A DNA stretch of 64,000 bases from Buxus sempervirens (GCA_947561395.2 OX387184.1:34772766-34836765), one strand, 5' to 3'. Shown: positions 8,891 to 20,883, counted from the first letter of the stretch. Program-made: numbers and translations. Notes: a model not told the origin generated them from the letters alone.

Positions 8891-11331
8891 TGTAAGACCC
8901 TGATTATTTTGTGGGGTTATCCATGGTTTATTCATTCTGTTGATATACATAAACTGTGTTTATCAGGTGTTTAGTGTGGTTTGAGGGCTTAGCCCATGCT
9001 CGTATGTACAGGCGTTATATAGCCAATTTTTCGGAAAAATATTTATATTTATCGTATGATTTTTATTGTATGGTGTCTACGTATTTATTAATTTAATTAA
9101 GATGTCGATGCCGCGAGCATGTGAGGTTTTGGTGGGCGAGCGCGCATCGGATAAGAGAAAAAAAGGATATGCATCCAGCGGCGTATTTCTCGTAGGGTAA
9201 AAATGGGTAAAAATTTCCGAAGGGGGAAAGTAGGGTTTGGGTTGTAGGGATACGCGTAAGTTACGGAGGAAATCTTCATTGGAGTTAGAGCTATGGCGAC
9301 TGCGGCGGAAATGGCGATTGGGGTTATTCTCAGGAAGAGAAAGAGTCTGAGGAACTACTAGAAGCTCATTCGAGTGGGATTTAGGCGGGTTTTCTCTCTC
9401 CTGAGCAGCGAACAGTTCGACTGACATTTAGGCTACCATTTCGTCTTTGCGCATTCGGGATCGCGATCGGCCGACTTCGAGGACGACTACCATTCTGGGA
9501 TTATCGCGCACACGAGTGAGTGGCATTGTTTTACCACCGAGGTTTTCGGATTTATTCGTATATGCATTGAATGAATATCATGGTATTGAATTGCATGAAT
9601 GTTGGGGTTTTCTGGGAAACACAGTTACGAAGGGTTTTAGTTACGGAGGGTTTTCGTTTTGCACAGTGAAATTGGGGATAACTGGGAAGTCATTTAGATT
9701 AAATTCAAAATTGGTTTGGATGTATCCTGGGAATATTAGGAGGCCATATAAGTGGTCACAGACTGAAAAATTACAGCCAGAGTTGGATTTCCGGCATTAA
9801 CAGAGACCTGGAAATCGAACTGGGTTACCGCCTAGCTACCGCCTACCTAGCGCCCACCTAGGAGGTGAGCGCTAAGAAAAGCAGACCTGGCGCCTAGCTA
9901 GCGCCCACCTCGCGCCTAGCTGGCGCCTACCTCCAATTCTCGCGCTTATCTCGCGCTTTTCTCCCGCCCGTCTGGCGCTTAGCTAGCGCCTACTCATCCA
10001 CGGGTGAGCGCAAGCTAAGATTTATCAAGGGGACCTACCGCCCACCTGGCGCCCACCTCGGGAAGTGAGCGCCCAGTGGTTTTTCATACAGAATCCTAAA
10101 TTTCGGAAGAGCCAAGGGTGCTCTGGACAATAGGGGTTCTTCAACCATTCAACCAACAAATAGAATTCGACATTAGAGGCAATAAATATTACTGGGAAGA
10201 ACAATGTAGATAGGTACTAGTTTTAGTACAAGCTTATGAGGTAGGTGTGGAGAAATATTTCGAGGATGTTCGGGATGTTCACATATTAGTGCTTTATTCT
10301 AGTCCTCTTGAAACATGCATTGCTTGGTACCTTATTTGGTTTATCGAACCCTGTTTGATGGAAAGTTTGAATGAGGTGGTAATTATTGTTTATTTGATTA
10401 CTTGTGTGAGTTTCTGTTCTGGTTGGAACACTTGTGTGAATTTCTGTTCTGGTTGGAACACTTGTGTGAGTTTCTGTTCTGGTTGGAACACTTGCGTGAG
10501 TTGATGTTCTGGTTGGAACCACGGGTGATGTGTACTAATGCAGAGTTTTAAACAATTAATTATCGGTTTGGGTTTAGCTTCCCATGGATCCTTGTTAAGC
10601 TTAGTAATGTGATGGTACGTGTTGGTTGGTGTAATTGCATGGCCACGTGTGTTGCCACGACCAGTGTAGAGCAGCCAGATACCCTGAGTAGGCCTGGTTG
10701 TCAGTGCCGATACCCGGAGTAGGCCGGCACTGGATGACGATACCCTGAGTAGGCCGTCATTTCAGAGTTTCCGATACCCTGAGTAGGCCGGGAACTGTGT
10801 ACATGGAGGTGTGGAGTGTCTACTTGGCATGTAAATTAATCAATGTAACCATATGCATGGCATTGACCCGGTTTGAGTTGTTATCGAAATTTACGCGGTT
10901 ATTATCATTGGTTATTTGTCGAAGCATGTCTTATAACTGTGTTAACTATTTTATGCATGCATGTGTCACTCGCTAGGATATTCGTATCTCATTCCCTCGT
11001 TGTTACTTGTTTTTCAGATACTCGTGGTGAGGTGCCTACAGGGGTAGATCCGGCTGATACATATAGGGAGGAGGATTATTACTACCGACCTTAGTCCAGC
11101 AGGTTACTCGGTCTTAAACTGTTAAGTTGAATTTTGAGGATTGTAATAAGATAGTAAACTTGGAACCATTTGATGATTTCATAACTTGCCTGGATAGAAA
11201 TGTTGAATTGTGCACTCTGACATGATATAAAGGCGGGTGATTATCCAGCGATCACCATCATTGAGATCCTTAACTAACCCCTAGGAGACGTGTTATATCT
11301 TTAATGAAGAACACGGATCCGGGGCGTTACA
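8891..11331 (+). repeat. 3' LTR of the complete T element (2441 bp)
   Basis: It matches the 5' LTR apart from about a dozen substitutions and an 11-bp deletion in the GCGCC block. The predicted donor is at 9516 and the acceptor ends at 11017. The hairpin array is at 10659-10799 and is identical to the 5' LTR copy in its stems. It is followed by the target duplication TGTAT. Confidence 0.95.
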
Positions 11332-11336
11332 TGTAT

Positions 11337-11647
11337 GCTTTTACTGTGGCATGTTTAGAACTGAACTAAATGGTTTTGTGCATGCATGTGCTGCTCACTG
11401 GGATATTCGTATCTCATTCCGTATTGTTTTGTTTTGTTTTCAACTGCTCTTAGAAAGGACGATACCTGTGGGTAGTTGCTCGATCATGTGAGTTTATTTC
11501 GGTTTGGGGATTTTTAGCGTACTCTGATTATCTAGTTATTGTCATTCATGTTTTTCCTTCACTCTGATATTGCGATCCTATGTTATATATTAACCTCCGG
11601 AGATGAGTTATGGTTTCCTTTACGTAACTCAAATCCAGGGCGTTACA
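11337..11647 (+). mobile_element. 3' end of the older T-type LTR split at 1560
   Basis: It continues the LTR fragment of 747-1560: GTGGCATG..CATGCATGTGC, the GGGATA-TTCG-TATCTC hairpin, a T-rich CAA(C) acceptor-like site, and the terminus CCAGGGCGTTACA at 11647. The acceptor reads TTTTCAAC instead of TTTTCAG, so it has probably decayed. Confidence 0.8.
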
Positions 11648-11810
11648 GTTCAGCATTGGCCGATACCTTACACTACTAAAGTATGGCTATATACATCTGG
11701 CGCATCATCCAATTACGCACACAATACCTTGCATGCTTAATCAATCGTCACCAATTTCCTGCTTCAGATATGATCATCAAACAATTAAGATTATCTCATA
11801 ACCCCTAAAT
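11648..11810. other. Short unassigned stretch between LTRs
   Basis: I see no gene. It appears to be the sequence into which the 11811-18351 LTR inserted, because TAAAT at 11806-11810 is duplicated at 18352-18356. The flank continues at 18357. Confidence 0.5.
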
Positions 11811-12124
11811 TGTAAAACCCCCAGTTTTAGAGAGTATTTATTTAAAATAATTAACTAATAAGCTTAATTAAATTTTGTGAGTAGAGATCTCGGACTATAG
11901 AGTATCAGAGGGAAATTTTAAGTTTGATTTAAATTTTGTAAGTACATAAAATATAATTAAGGGTGATTAATATCTTAAATCCAAATTCATATTATTCTAA
12001 AACATTAAAGGAGGGTAAATATGAAATTTCGAAGGTTGAATTAGGGCGGGCAATAAATAAATTAGGTTAAGGGTCTGCGAAACCTATAAATAGACTAATA
12101 GGTTAAAATTTCGGAAGAGAGGGG

Positions 12125-14387
12125 TGTAACGCCCCGAATCCGAGTTACTTAGGAAAACCCATAACTCGTCTCCAAAGGTTATTATGTAACGCAGGACCGC
12201 ACTATCAGAGTGAAGGAAAACATGAATATAATAATAACTATAAAACAGAGTGCGCTAAAATAACCCCAAATTAATAAACTCACATGACCAAGTAAACTAC
12301 CCGCAAGTATCGGGCTCTCCGGGCGTATCTAAGAAACAAACAAAAGCAAAGGAATGAGATACGAATATCTCAGCGAGCAACACATACATGCACAAATACA
12401 ATTTTTCTAGTTGTAAAATATGGATCGAATAATTTCACGAGTAACGATGGCAATAACTCGATTAATCCGACTAAACTCACAGTAATTCATTAGACACAAT
12501 GATATAGCTAATGAAAATCCATATGTATTTAAATCTGAATACAGTTGTCAACAAATCCAAATAATCGCAAAAAGAACCAATATCCTTATAACCACATCTC
12601 GAGAAAACCAAATTTCTGCAACAATCCAATAATATGTCTCATGCTAAATAAAACAAAACCCAACATTTGGTCAATGTCATGTAGTTGTTTAGATTGGTCA
12701 ATCAACACGCCAGAGCGACATCCACACCTCCATGTACACAGTTCCGGCCTACTCAGGGTATCCGATACTCTGAAATGACGACCTACTTAGGGTTTCGGCA
12801 TTGACAACCAGGCCTACTCAGGGTTTATGGCTGCTCTACACCGGATGTGGCAACACTCCATGGCCATACCATTATCCCAATAAAAAAAATACATCACATT
12901 ACTAAGCTTAAACTCTGGATCTAGGACTAGCTAAACCAAAATAGAAAACCATTGCATAAAACTCAGTATTTGCACAACAAATAAACCCACACCGATTACC
13001 ATCATGTGTATCCCAATACACTCATCACATGTCATTCCAGCCAGAATAGCAACTCATGCAATTTCAGTGGGTATCCCAACCCCAAAACAACAAACCTCAT
13101 TAGCAGTAAAATTCTTTTACTCACACAAGAAAATTTACAATACTATTCAGCCCTTTGATATCAATCAAATCCAGATTAAACAGATTCATAATCAGATAAC
13201 AAATGTAATACATAAAGAAAAACTAACACATTATCTTATAGTGTCATGAACACCCCATGACCTACTCAAACTCCTTCAATTTCCACTTCAGAAACCTATA
13301 TAAATACCAAGAACTTGATTTAAGACTCCCCCAATTGTTTTGAATAGATATACTATTTCTAATATCCTAATCTAGTCTTTGGCTAAGAGGTTGAAGTCTC
13401 AAAGTATCAAAAATTGGCCTAGATTGGTCAAAAACAACTTTCGGAAATTTCTATTGGGTGCGCTGACCTTTGGCGCTTGGCGCGAGGTCGGCGTGGACTC
13501 GGCGCATACGACATCAGCATCTCGCGCGGACTAAAATGACTTGGCGTGAGACAAGCGTGAACTAGGCGAGACTAAAATGTACTTCGCGCACGATTAGAGC
13601 GAACTTAGCGTGAACTCGGCGAGAAGACATAACATTCCTTGTGCTAACTCTAACACTTGGCGCTAGGTAGGCGCCAAGTCAGCGGACATTGCCTCCGACT
13701 CGCAACTCTCTGTTAATCTCAGAACTCCATGACTGGCCGTATTTTCGACCTCTGTAACCACTCATCTATACTTCTACCATTACCAAAACACTGTTAAACA
13801 TGTTTCGAATTCAATCCAAACAACTTTATGATCACGACTCTAATCCATCAAATACTCACGCTCGATAAATAACTTATTCAGAAAAACATGTTTCCGACTA
13901 ATCTCAGAGATCAAAACCCACCATAAAATCAAAACGATGCTACTCACCGAATAGAGGATTTTTCTTCTAGCTTCCAATCCTTTTGATAGTCTCCTCTAGA
14001 GATCAAAGCTTATCGGCCGACGCACTCAGGTTCCAGGCAGCGGCCAATCTAAATACCTATGAGTTCGGCCTCTGGCTTCTTTTCCCCAACCTCCGAAATT
14101 TTTAACTTAGCAATCTATTTATAAACTTCACAAACCCTAAACCTAATTTATTTCTGACCTTAACCTTCAAAATTCCCTATCTACCCCTCCCTAAAGTTGC
14201 GGTTAATATAAAATATTTATTTGTTAAGTTCCTAATCACTACAAATTCTAAATTTCGCACTCATTTTCTTAATAAAATTCTAATTATTTCTTTGCCACCT
14301 AATGACCCAAATCTCCACACAAATTAATTTAATTAAATCTACTAATTAATCCTTTAATTTAATTCCTACTAAAACTGGGGTTTTACA
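12125..14387 (-). mobile_element. Solo T-type LTR, reverse, TSD AGGGG
   Basis: Read on the minus strand it runs from TGTAAAACCCCAG (at 14387) to GATTCGGGGCGTTACA (at 12125), 2263 bp, flanked by AGGGG at 12120-12124 and 14388-14392. It contains a GCGCC block (about 13450-13690), a donor-like GTGAGTAGCATCG near 13940 and a degraded hairpin array at 12735-12842. No internal region follows, so it is a solo LTR left by LTR-LTR recombination. Confidence 0.92.
12735..12842 (-). repeat. Degraded constant-loop hairpin array in the solo LTR
   Basis: Three loop copies (CCTACTCAGGGT type on the plus strand) remain. The second and third hairpins seem fused by a deletion, and stems are only partly paired. 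Confidence 0.65.
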
Positions 14388-15507
14388 AGGGGAGAAACCA
14401 GAAGCCTAGCTCAGATGTAAGTAGATCTGGATGCTGCCTTGGACCTGGGGTCATCGGCCGATAAAATTTTCTTTCGGATGCGATTATCAAGAAGGTTGGA
14501 AGCTAGAAGAAATTCTCAATAAATCAAGTGAGTAGCATCATTTTGATCTGCTGTTTTGGGTTTTGTATTATGAGTTTAGCCGTAATGCATGATTTTGGGA
14601 AATGCTGTTTCGAACATGGTTTTTGGAATAATTTTATAGGCGTAATATAAATGTTTGTAGATTAATTTCGAATTATGTTTAATAGTCTTTTGACGATGGT
14701 AGAAGTATAGGAAAGTCGTTACAGAGGTGAGAAACCAGGACAGTCATGGAGGTTTTGCATTAACAGTGAGTCGAAAAACATAAGGTATGTCCGCCGAGCT
14801 GTCGCCAACCTCTTTCCTCTCAGCGGTAGCTCAGCACAATTGAATTCTTGGATCCGCCAACCTGGCGCCAAGGATCCCGAGGTCAACGCACCCACCAAAA
14901 TTCCCAGTGAAGTGCGGCTGACCATTTTGAGCCCATTTTTGGTATTCTAATGATCAAACCTCTTAATTAGCTAAAAGTTCAATTAGGTTGCTAGAAATAT
15001 TTCAATCTATTCCAAACCTTCGGAGATCATTAGGTAAATTATTGGTAGTTTTATGAGTTTTCCAGAAGTGATATTCGAAGAATTGTCTATAGTCAAATTT
15101 ACTATTCTTGATACCCTTAATTTGTATTAAAGTTCTATTCACATTTTACAAATATTTTCTGGGTTGTGAACTTGTTTAACTTGAGTTTAAACGGATTGCA
15201 AGGTGTTGAACCAGATTAAGAAAATTGTCTTTGTGTGAGTAAAGGATTATATTATTGCTATGAATTTGTGTTTTGGGGATTAGAATGTCTTTTGAAGTTC
15301 CATGAGTATTATTCTGGTTCGGAGTGACCTTTGTTGAGTAGTATTGTGTTATACATGATGATGGAGATGTTTGGTTTAATGTGATGTCAGTGTTGAGTTT
15401 ATGAAATTGTTTTCTGTTTTGGTTTAGCTTCACTTGGATCCATGTCTAAGCTTAGTAATGTGATGGTATTGTTTGTTGGTGTAATTGCATGGCCTTGTGT
15501 GTTGCCA

Positions 15508-18351
15508 TGTAAAATCCCGAATTTTAATAACATAAAAATATTTTAGATTTTGTTATTAATTAGTTTAATTAATGAAAAATTTTAATAATTGAGAAGAGGA
15601 AATTAATTTGAGCTAAATTTAAAATCTAAATAGGATGAATTATTTAAAATGGGAAAATTTTATTTATTTGGGGAAGATGCTGGTGTAGGTTATCTGTGGA
15701 GTGGCAGGTACCTGATCGCACACTTAAATGAGTTGAATAGGTAGGAATCCTTGCGTGGGCTAGCATGCACCAAATCAAGTGGTTTTAAAACTCGTCGAGC
15801 GGCAAAGTGTATTTAAAGTAAGTATAAATACTTAGCGTATTTAGACTCTAGGGTTTTCATTTTCACATACTTTTGGAGTTCGAAGGATTTCGGCTGGGAG
15901 TCCTAGGGCGTTCGGGAGAAGAGCAATATTGTGTGTTCCAGTCAATCGAAGGGCTTTCATTGTGTGTTCCAGTCGATCGAAGGGTTTTCATCGATTAGAG
16001 GGTGTTCAGAAAAATTTCCGTGCAACCAAAGAAGGTTTTGGGCGACGATTGATGTTTCACTTCCAGTTCCCTGAGTTGCAATGCAAGGGTTTGAGTGTGC
16101 AAGAGGTGAGTAGCATCGTTTTAAAACTGGGTTTTCGTATTGATTCGTGAGTTTAATCTAAATGCATGTGTTTTTTGGAATGTGTTCTTTGGAAGAAGAC
16201 AGTCCGAGTGTGGGTTTTCTGATTGAATGAGATAAATAAAAATGTGGTTAGAATAATTTCAAAAGTGTTTTAAATGTCTTCTGGGGATATTAGGAGACTA
16301 GGAAAATTGTTACAGAGAGAAAAATTCCGGCCAGTCGTGTAGATCTGGAAATAACAGAGAGTGGAAATTCCAGGGTACCATCCGCCGAGTTGGCGCTATC
16401 TAGTGCCAACTACATGTAGTCGGCGCAAAGGATCTTTCCCCTATCCGCCGAGCTCACGCGAACTTGTTTTCTATCCGCCCATCTCGCACTAGTTTCGCGC
16501 TAACCTTGCGCCTAGTCCATTTTTAGTAAGCGCGAGGTGTATTTGTTTTATTGAGTTCTCACGCCTACCTCGTGCCAACCTTCCTGATAAAAATAGCGCG
16601 AGGTGTATTTGTTTTATTGAGTTCTCGCGCCTACCTCGTGCCAACCTTCCTGATAAAAATAGCCCCCTTAATTACATGAAAGACATTTAAGTAAATGTCA
16701 TGTGTATTTATTACTCCATTTACTTAAGTCTTTACATGTAAATAAGGTTTTACCCCCCATTTGGAACCAATAAAAATACTTCCAAGGTCTAATTCCCAGC
16801 CAATAAAAAGTCAACTTTCTAGTTCATGCCTAAATCTCGGTTTTTATCAAAAAGCCCGGTTTGGGTTTAATACCCAGATGAGTGATTCAGGAGCCCATAA
16901 AATTCTATGAGATGTGTTTACCCTTCAATAGCCTACAACCAAAATTTGAGCCCGAAACTCCTTGTATATTTATCTAGAAAAATTATATACCAAAAGTCAA
17001 TGTTTTTAACCAGACTTAGAATATTTTGAGGTCCGAAACTTTTTGTCTCAGAATTGATTGCTTTTTGGTATGGTGACCTTATAGGGGATCCTAAGACTAT
17101 TCTACTCATCCAAAATGTGTTTACAGGGTTTTATAACATTCTTTTGATTGATTTGGATTATGAAAGCGAAATTGAGAATCTAGGAGCTGTTTTGCTAGTT
17201 TATGTTTAATCGAAGTTTGGATGCTGTAGTTGAATCTGTATAATGTGTTTACTTCTGAAAGTCAGTTTTGAAACCATATTTGTTTTACTGAAATTTCATC
17301 TACACTATTATGCTAGTTCACCTTTGAATGCACGGTGCACTTCAGGAATGATTTACTTGAATATTGTTTTATATTGGTGACCGGTTTAGGATTATCTCTT
17401 ATTCTGTTCTGGGGAAATTATTTGAAAATTTACTTTGAGGACTCCATGAGGAAGTAAGCTGGTCCTGAGTGACCCATGTTATGCACTTGAACATGTTGAT
17501 CTATATGTCAGTTTTACATGATGGAAAACACCTTGGGTTGAATTGCTAGTTTTATACTTACTGCTGGTTTAACTTGTCCTGGATCCAGAGTCTAAGCTTA
17601 GTAATGTGATGTTATTGTTTCGTTGGTGTAATTGCATGGCCTTGAGTGTTGCTACTGCCGGTGTAGAGTAGCCAGAAACCCTGAGTATGCCTGGTTGTCA
17701 ATGTAGAAACACGGGGAGTAGGCCTGCATTGGATGACGCAGTCATTTCAATATCCAAAACCCTGAGTAGGCCGGATATACATTTGGAGGCGTGGGCATGG
17801 TTATGAGAAGACTTTGTGTTATATGACATTGGTATATCTGGAATTATATCTTGAGATACGAAATTATGGTTATTCGCTATGTTGTTATCAGTTAATCATT
17901 ATTTTATCGATATCTTCGGGATTGGAAACGGATTGTTATTGCTTGATTTACCTGATGGTTTTTCCGCACTGATATGAATTGGATTATTGAAGTTTAGTCG
18001 GATTATTCGGAATATGCGTGTTATCATCATTGTATATGGTTTATAACCGTGGCATGTTTTAGAACTGAAATAAATGTATTTGTGCATGCATGTGCTACTC
18101 ACTGGGATATTCGTATCTCATTCCGTATTGTTTTGTTTTGTTTTCAGCTGCTCCTGGAGAGGACAATACTTGCGGGTAGTTACTTGGTCATGTGAGTTTA
18201 TTTCCGTTTGGGATTATTCTAGCGCACTCTGTTATGTAGTTATTGTTATATTCATGTTTTCCTTCACTCTGATATTGCAGTCCTGTGTTACATGCTAACC
18301 TCTGGAGACGTGTTACGGTATAACTACGTAACTCGGATTCAGGGTGTTACA
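15508..18351 (+). repeat. Second LTR unit of the chimeric T locus (2844 bp)
   Basis: It starts TGTAAAATCCCG and has TATAAATAC at about 15823, a predicted leader donor GAG|GTGAGTAGC at 16106, a GCGCC block at 16378-16665 and a hairpin array at 17660-17780. The GGGATA-TTCG-TATCTC hairpin and a TTTTCAG acceptor ending 18147 follow. Within the GCGCC block an approximately 60-bp segment is tandemly duplicated (about 16540-16660). No gene is seen in this 2.8 kb. Confidence 0.8.
17660..17780 (+). repeat. Hairpin array variant with one loop deleted
   Basis: The first, second and fourth hairpins keep the constant loop. The second stem is CAATGTAG/CTGCATTG (one wobble) and the fourth is ATATCC/GGATAT, a different but paired stem. 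In the third the loop is gone and ATGAC-GCA-GTCAT remains. Confidence 0.75.
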
Positions 18352-18356
18352 TAAAT

Positions 18357-18763
18357 ATTCATATTACTATTTATCTCAAAATCAACTACTTCTCCGAATC
18401 CTTAATTTCCTTCTGAATGGAACTTCAATAACTTTACTCTAATCATGCAAAATTAATAATAATAATACTTTACATCACAATTAACAACCCATATCATCAC
18501 AGATAGATATATCGTAAAGGAACCAGTAACTTACCTTTAATAATAATGATTGCTGCTATATTTGTAGAAGGAACACTCTCAACCTAAATTTCCTATGTAA
18601 ATGGTGCTATCTAGTGAGCACACAACCCCCAAGGTCATCCTAGGGTTTCCTTTTCCTATATCATGTATCCTTTCAAACTTTGATATATCATTGGCCAGTA
18701 GCCTTTGAATTTCAAGCTTTCATAATCCTTAGGGAAGCTTGAGTAATTCCCTAACCTCATAGA
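18357..18763. other. Unassigned 0.4 kb between LTRs
   Basis: I see no open frame of note and no match to the LTR families here. On the minus strand TAAAG|GTAAGTTACTGG near 18532 looks like a splice donor, but nothing else supports a gene. Confidence 0.4.
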
Positions 18764-18969
18764 TGTAGACACCCCAAATTGGACCAAGATATGAGAAAAT
18801 GGTAGAAATAATTCAGAGATAAAATACACATGTCAAAACATATAAAATCATTAAATTTATAAAGCACTGTATAGGTTATACTGTTATATTATTTATTGTA
18901 TTCACCGTATTATTAATACGGTTGTAACCGTATTTCCAATACAGTTACATCTCATGCTTTTTAAGTGAG
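18764..18969 (+). mobile_element. Start of a forward A-type (Tat) LTR, continued at 32256
   Basis: It begins TGTAGACACCCCAAATT, the same terminus as the minus-strand A LTR ending at 56137. Short palindromes follow (ACCGTATT..AATACGG at 18904-18921, GTAACCGTAT..ATACAGTTAC at 18924-18948). It breaks at GTGAG (18965-18969), duplicated at 32251-32255 around the inserted B LTR. Confidence 0.8.
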
Positions 18970-19379
18970 TGCTGACGTGGCGTACGGAAGATTCGGCTGT
19001 TGCGAGTGTGCGCATCCGATTTCGGTCGCACGACGAGGCGCATGCAAAATGATGCGTGCCTCGGGATTGGTTTGAAGTCGCCACTGCTTGATGGGGTGCA
19101 GGCAGACACCTGGGTGCCTAAGTTCTTCTATTAAAGCTTGGTCTGCGGCTTGAGATTCTAAGTACGTTCTCGGTTGCGGTCTGGGGAAGTCCATAGACAC
19201 CCCTATCCACCCCGTCAAGTGACAGGTCCCATAGGTTCCTGGTTTGAGTCAACTTTGGTCTCTCACTCACCCGGTTTCTAATCCAGCATTTAATTCGGTT
19301 AAGTTTGGTGGGACTGCCAAAGCGGTGTAGGTCCCTTTACTTGATTTTATCTTTTTAGTTAAAGATGAGATGAGTATGA

Positions 19380-19702
19380 TTGGGGCGGGCCCCGTTGGAA
19401 GGCCCGCGGATTCCTTGGTGGGCTTGGTTGAGCCCATGTGTCCCTTGGTGGGCCTCGGTCTAGCCTGAGAGGCCCTTTGGGCTTGGTTCAAATGAATTGA
19501 TTTTATTTGATGGTTCAAGTTTGATTATTAAATTTGATTTCCATGAAAAAAATGGTGAGTCTGGATTGCTTTGTGGGCCCCTGAGTGGGCCACACAGCTG
19601 GTTGCCAAGTGATTTTAGATTATCTTAATTAACTGTGCCAAAATGGGCCAGGCCTTGGGCTTGGGGCCCTTTACCTGGGCTTGGGCTTGAAAGCCCAAGT
19701 CT
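19380..19702 (-). repeat. GGGCC-type hairpins in the B LTR leader
   Basis: GGGCC-CCGTTGGAA-GGCCC lies at about 19387-19405, and a CTTGGGCTT/AAAGCCCAAG palindrome at about 19679-19698. The CCGTTGGAA loop recurs between GGGCC/GGCCC stems at about 29908, 29962, 40994 and 41513; a variant with loop CAATTGGAA is at about 43295. Confidence 0.7.
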
Positions 19703-19840
19703 TCATGAGTTAGGGTTTGGAAACCCTAAAATTGGTTCGATTTAATGGGCTTTAGCGGGCCCGATCGACCCTACCCGCAGTCTTGGCCAAACCAAACCTA
19801 GATCTAAACATGCATGTTGCCCCAGTTGGGCTTTGGTGGG

Positions 19841-20869
19841 TGAAAGAGTAGAGGACTACTCTTAAGGTCCACGATCTATAACAATTCAGAATTGAACAAT
19901 GCGGAAATAGTACACAAAGAATTATACGAGGAAACCTGGATCCAGATCCAGGAAAAACCTCGAGTCTATATGAGGCGACTAACCCTTCAAAATCCACTAT
20001 TGAATGAAAAGACAATTACAAAGGAGTACATACTTAACCTTTACAATTTGACTCACTCAACAGCAATCCACAGTTCGAATCCACGAACTGCTACACAGCT
20101 TGAATCCACAAGCTGCAGAACACGATCAATCCAGATCGCAAACAATCACTTACCAGTGATCCACAGTTCGAATCCACGAACTGCAACACAGCTTGAATCC
20201 ACAAGCTGCAGGACACAATCAATCCAGATCGCAGCAATCCTCTCAGAATCCACTGAGACGATCCAATGCAGTAGGAATCCACCTACGCATCAATCAAGGC
20301 CGATCACCAGTCCAGGCGATCACACGATCAGATGAAGTTCCGAATTGAAGAAGAATCCACTGTCTTCAATTCCAGGCGATCTATCTCAGATCTCCCCCTC
20401 ACTCGATCGCCGACTCTCTAAAGAAGATTTGATCGAATCTCAAACACCTCAAGATTCAAAAAACAAATGATCCAAAGGAAAAAGTCTGAATTGAAAATTA
20501 CAACTCGTCTATTTAAAGAATAAAACTCAGATCGCGTCGAGCGCTGGTAGCGTCGTGAAGCGATCGATGTAGACGGCTGGTAGCGAACTCAAGTCCCGCT
20601 CAGAGTAAGTTGAATCAGTTAAAAGCGCGCTGCTAGCGAGCTGCTAGCGGGAGAGTACGCGGCAGGTGCACGAACCTTTCTTTCGACACACGAATTCCCT
20701 TATGCGCTGCCAGCGGGGTGGCAGCGGCGTGGTAGCAGTGTGGTGGCACCAACTTCTTCTTCTTTACTAAATTTACTGAATTTTCATTGTTTAATCTGCA
20801 CATCTTGAAGCTTCATTAGAAATTTGTCAATCATTTGCCATAACAGGAGTGTGAGTTTTCACACTTACA
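19841..20869 (-). repeat. 3' LTR of the copia element (1029 bp)
   Basis: On the minus strand it runs TGTAAGTG..CTTTCA, from 20869 to 19841. Upstream of a TATA-like TTTAAATAG (about 20510) lie palindromic words around GCTAGCAG and CTGCCA..TGGCAG (20555-20750). The hairpin array at 20071-20372 lies downstream, in the probable leader. Confidence 0.93.
20071..20372 (-). repeat. Hairpin array with constant loop AATCCA (3' LTR)
   Basis: Plus-strand reading: CAGTTCG/CGAACTG (20071, 20164), CAGCTTG/CAAGCTG (20096, 20189), CGATC/GATCG (20123), CTCAG/CTGAG (about 20243), GTAGG/CCTAC (20271), each closing the loop AATCCA, and GAATTGAAG/CTTCAATTC (20342) enclosing it. ATCACT-TACC-AGTGAT lies at 20145. 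In this copy the unit at 20216 reads CAATC/GATCG and has lost one pair; the 5' LTR copy keeps it. Confidence 0.88.
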
Positions 20870-20883
20870 ATCTCCCCCTTGGC
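20870..20883 (-). other. Polypurine tract of the copia element
   Basis: On the minus strand CCAAGGGGGAGATT abuts the 3' LTR start TGTAAGTG. Confidence 0.85.

Larger units (their letters stand above)
1561..11331 (+). mobile_element. Complete Ty3/gypsy Tekay/Del-type retrotransposon
   Basis: The 9771-bp element has a 5' LTR (1561-4012), a tRNA-iMet-type PBS (4017), one open gag-pol (4169-8851), a polypurine tract (8877-8890) and a 3' LTR (8891-11331). It is flanked by the exact duplication TGTAT (1556-1560 and 11332-11336). By eye the LTRs differ at about a dozen bases plus one 11-bp indel, about 0.5%, so the insertion is young. LTRs near 2.4 kb and a C-terminal chromodomain-like segment point to the Tekay/Del chromovirus clade (inference from family knowledge). 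All parts needed for autonomous movement look present. Confidence 0.96.
11811..18351 (+). mobile_element. Chimeric T-type LTR locus flanked by TSD TAAAT
   Basis: It starts TGTAAAACCC at 11811, ends GGGTGTTACA at 18351, and is flanked by TAAAT (11806-11810, 18352-18356). Inside are a reverse solo LTR (12125-14387) and a second LTR start, TGTAAAATCCCG, at 15508 directly after a 'gtgttgcca' box. The first LTR stops there in mid-sequence. The 15508 start has no matching duplication of its own. The simplest reading is a nested related LTR that recombined with the outer one. No coding region is seen. Confidence 0.75.

Noticed and set aside
15508-18351. Independent LTR insertion at 15508
   Set aside because: Its flanks TGCCA and TAAAT do not match. 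The TAAAT on the right pairs instead with 11806-11810, which supports a chimera.
18357-18763. Possible host gene exon on the minus strand with a GTAAGT donor
   Set aside because: A single donor-like site without an open frame, acceptor or recognisable protein is not enough.
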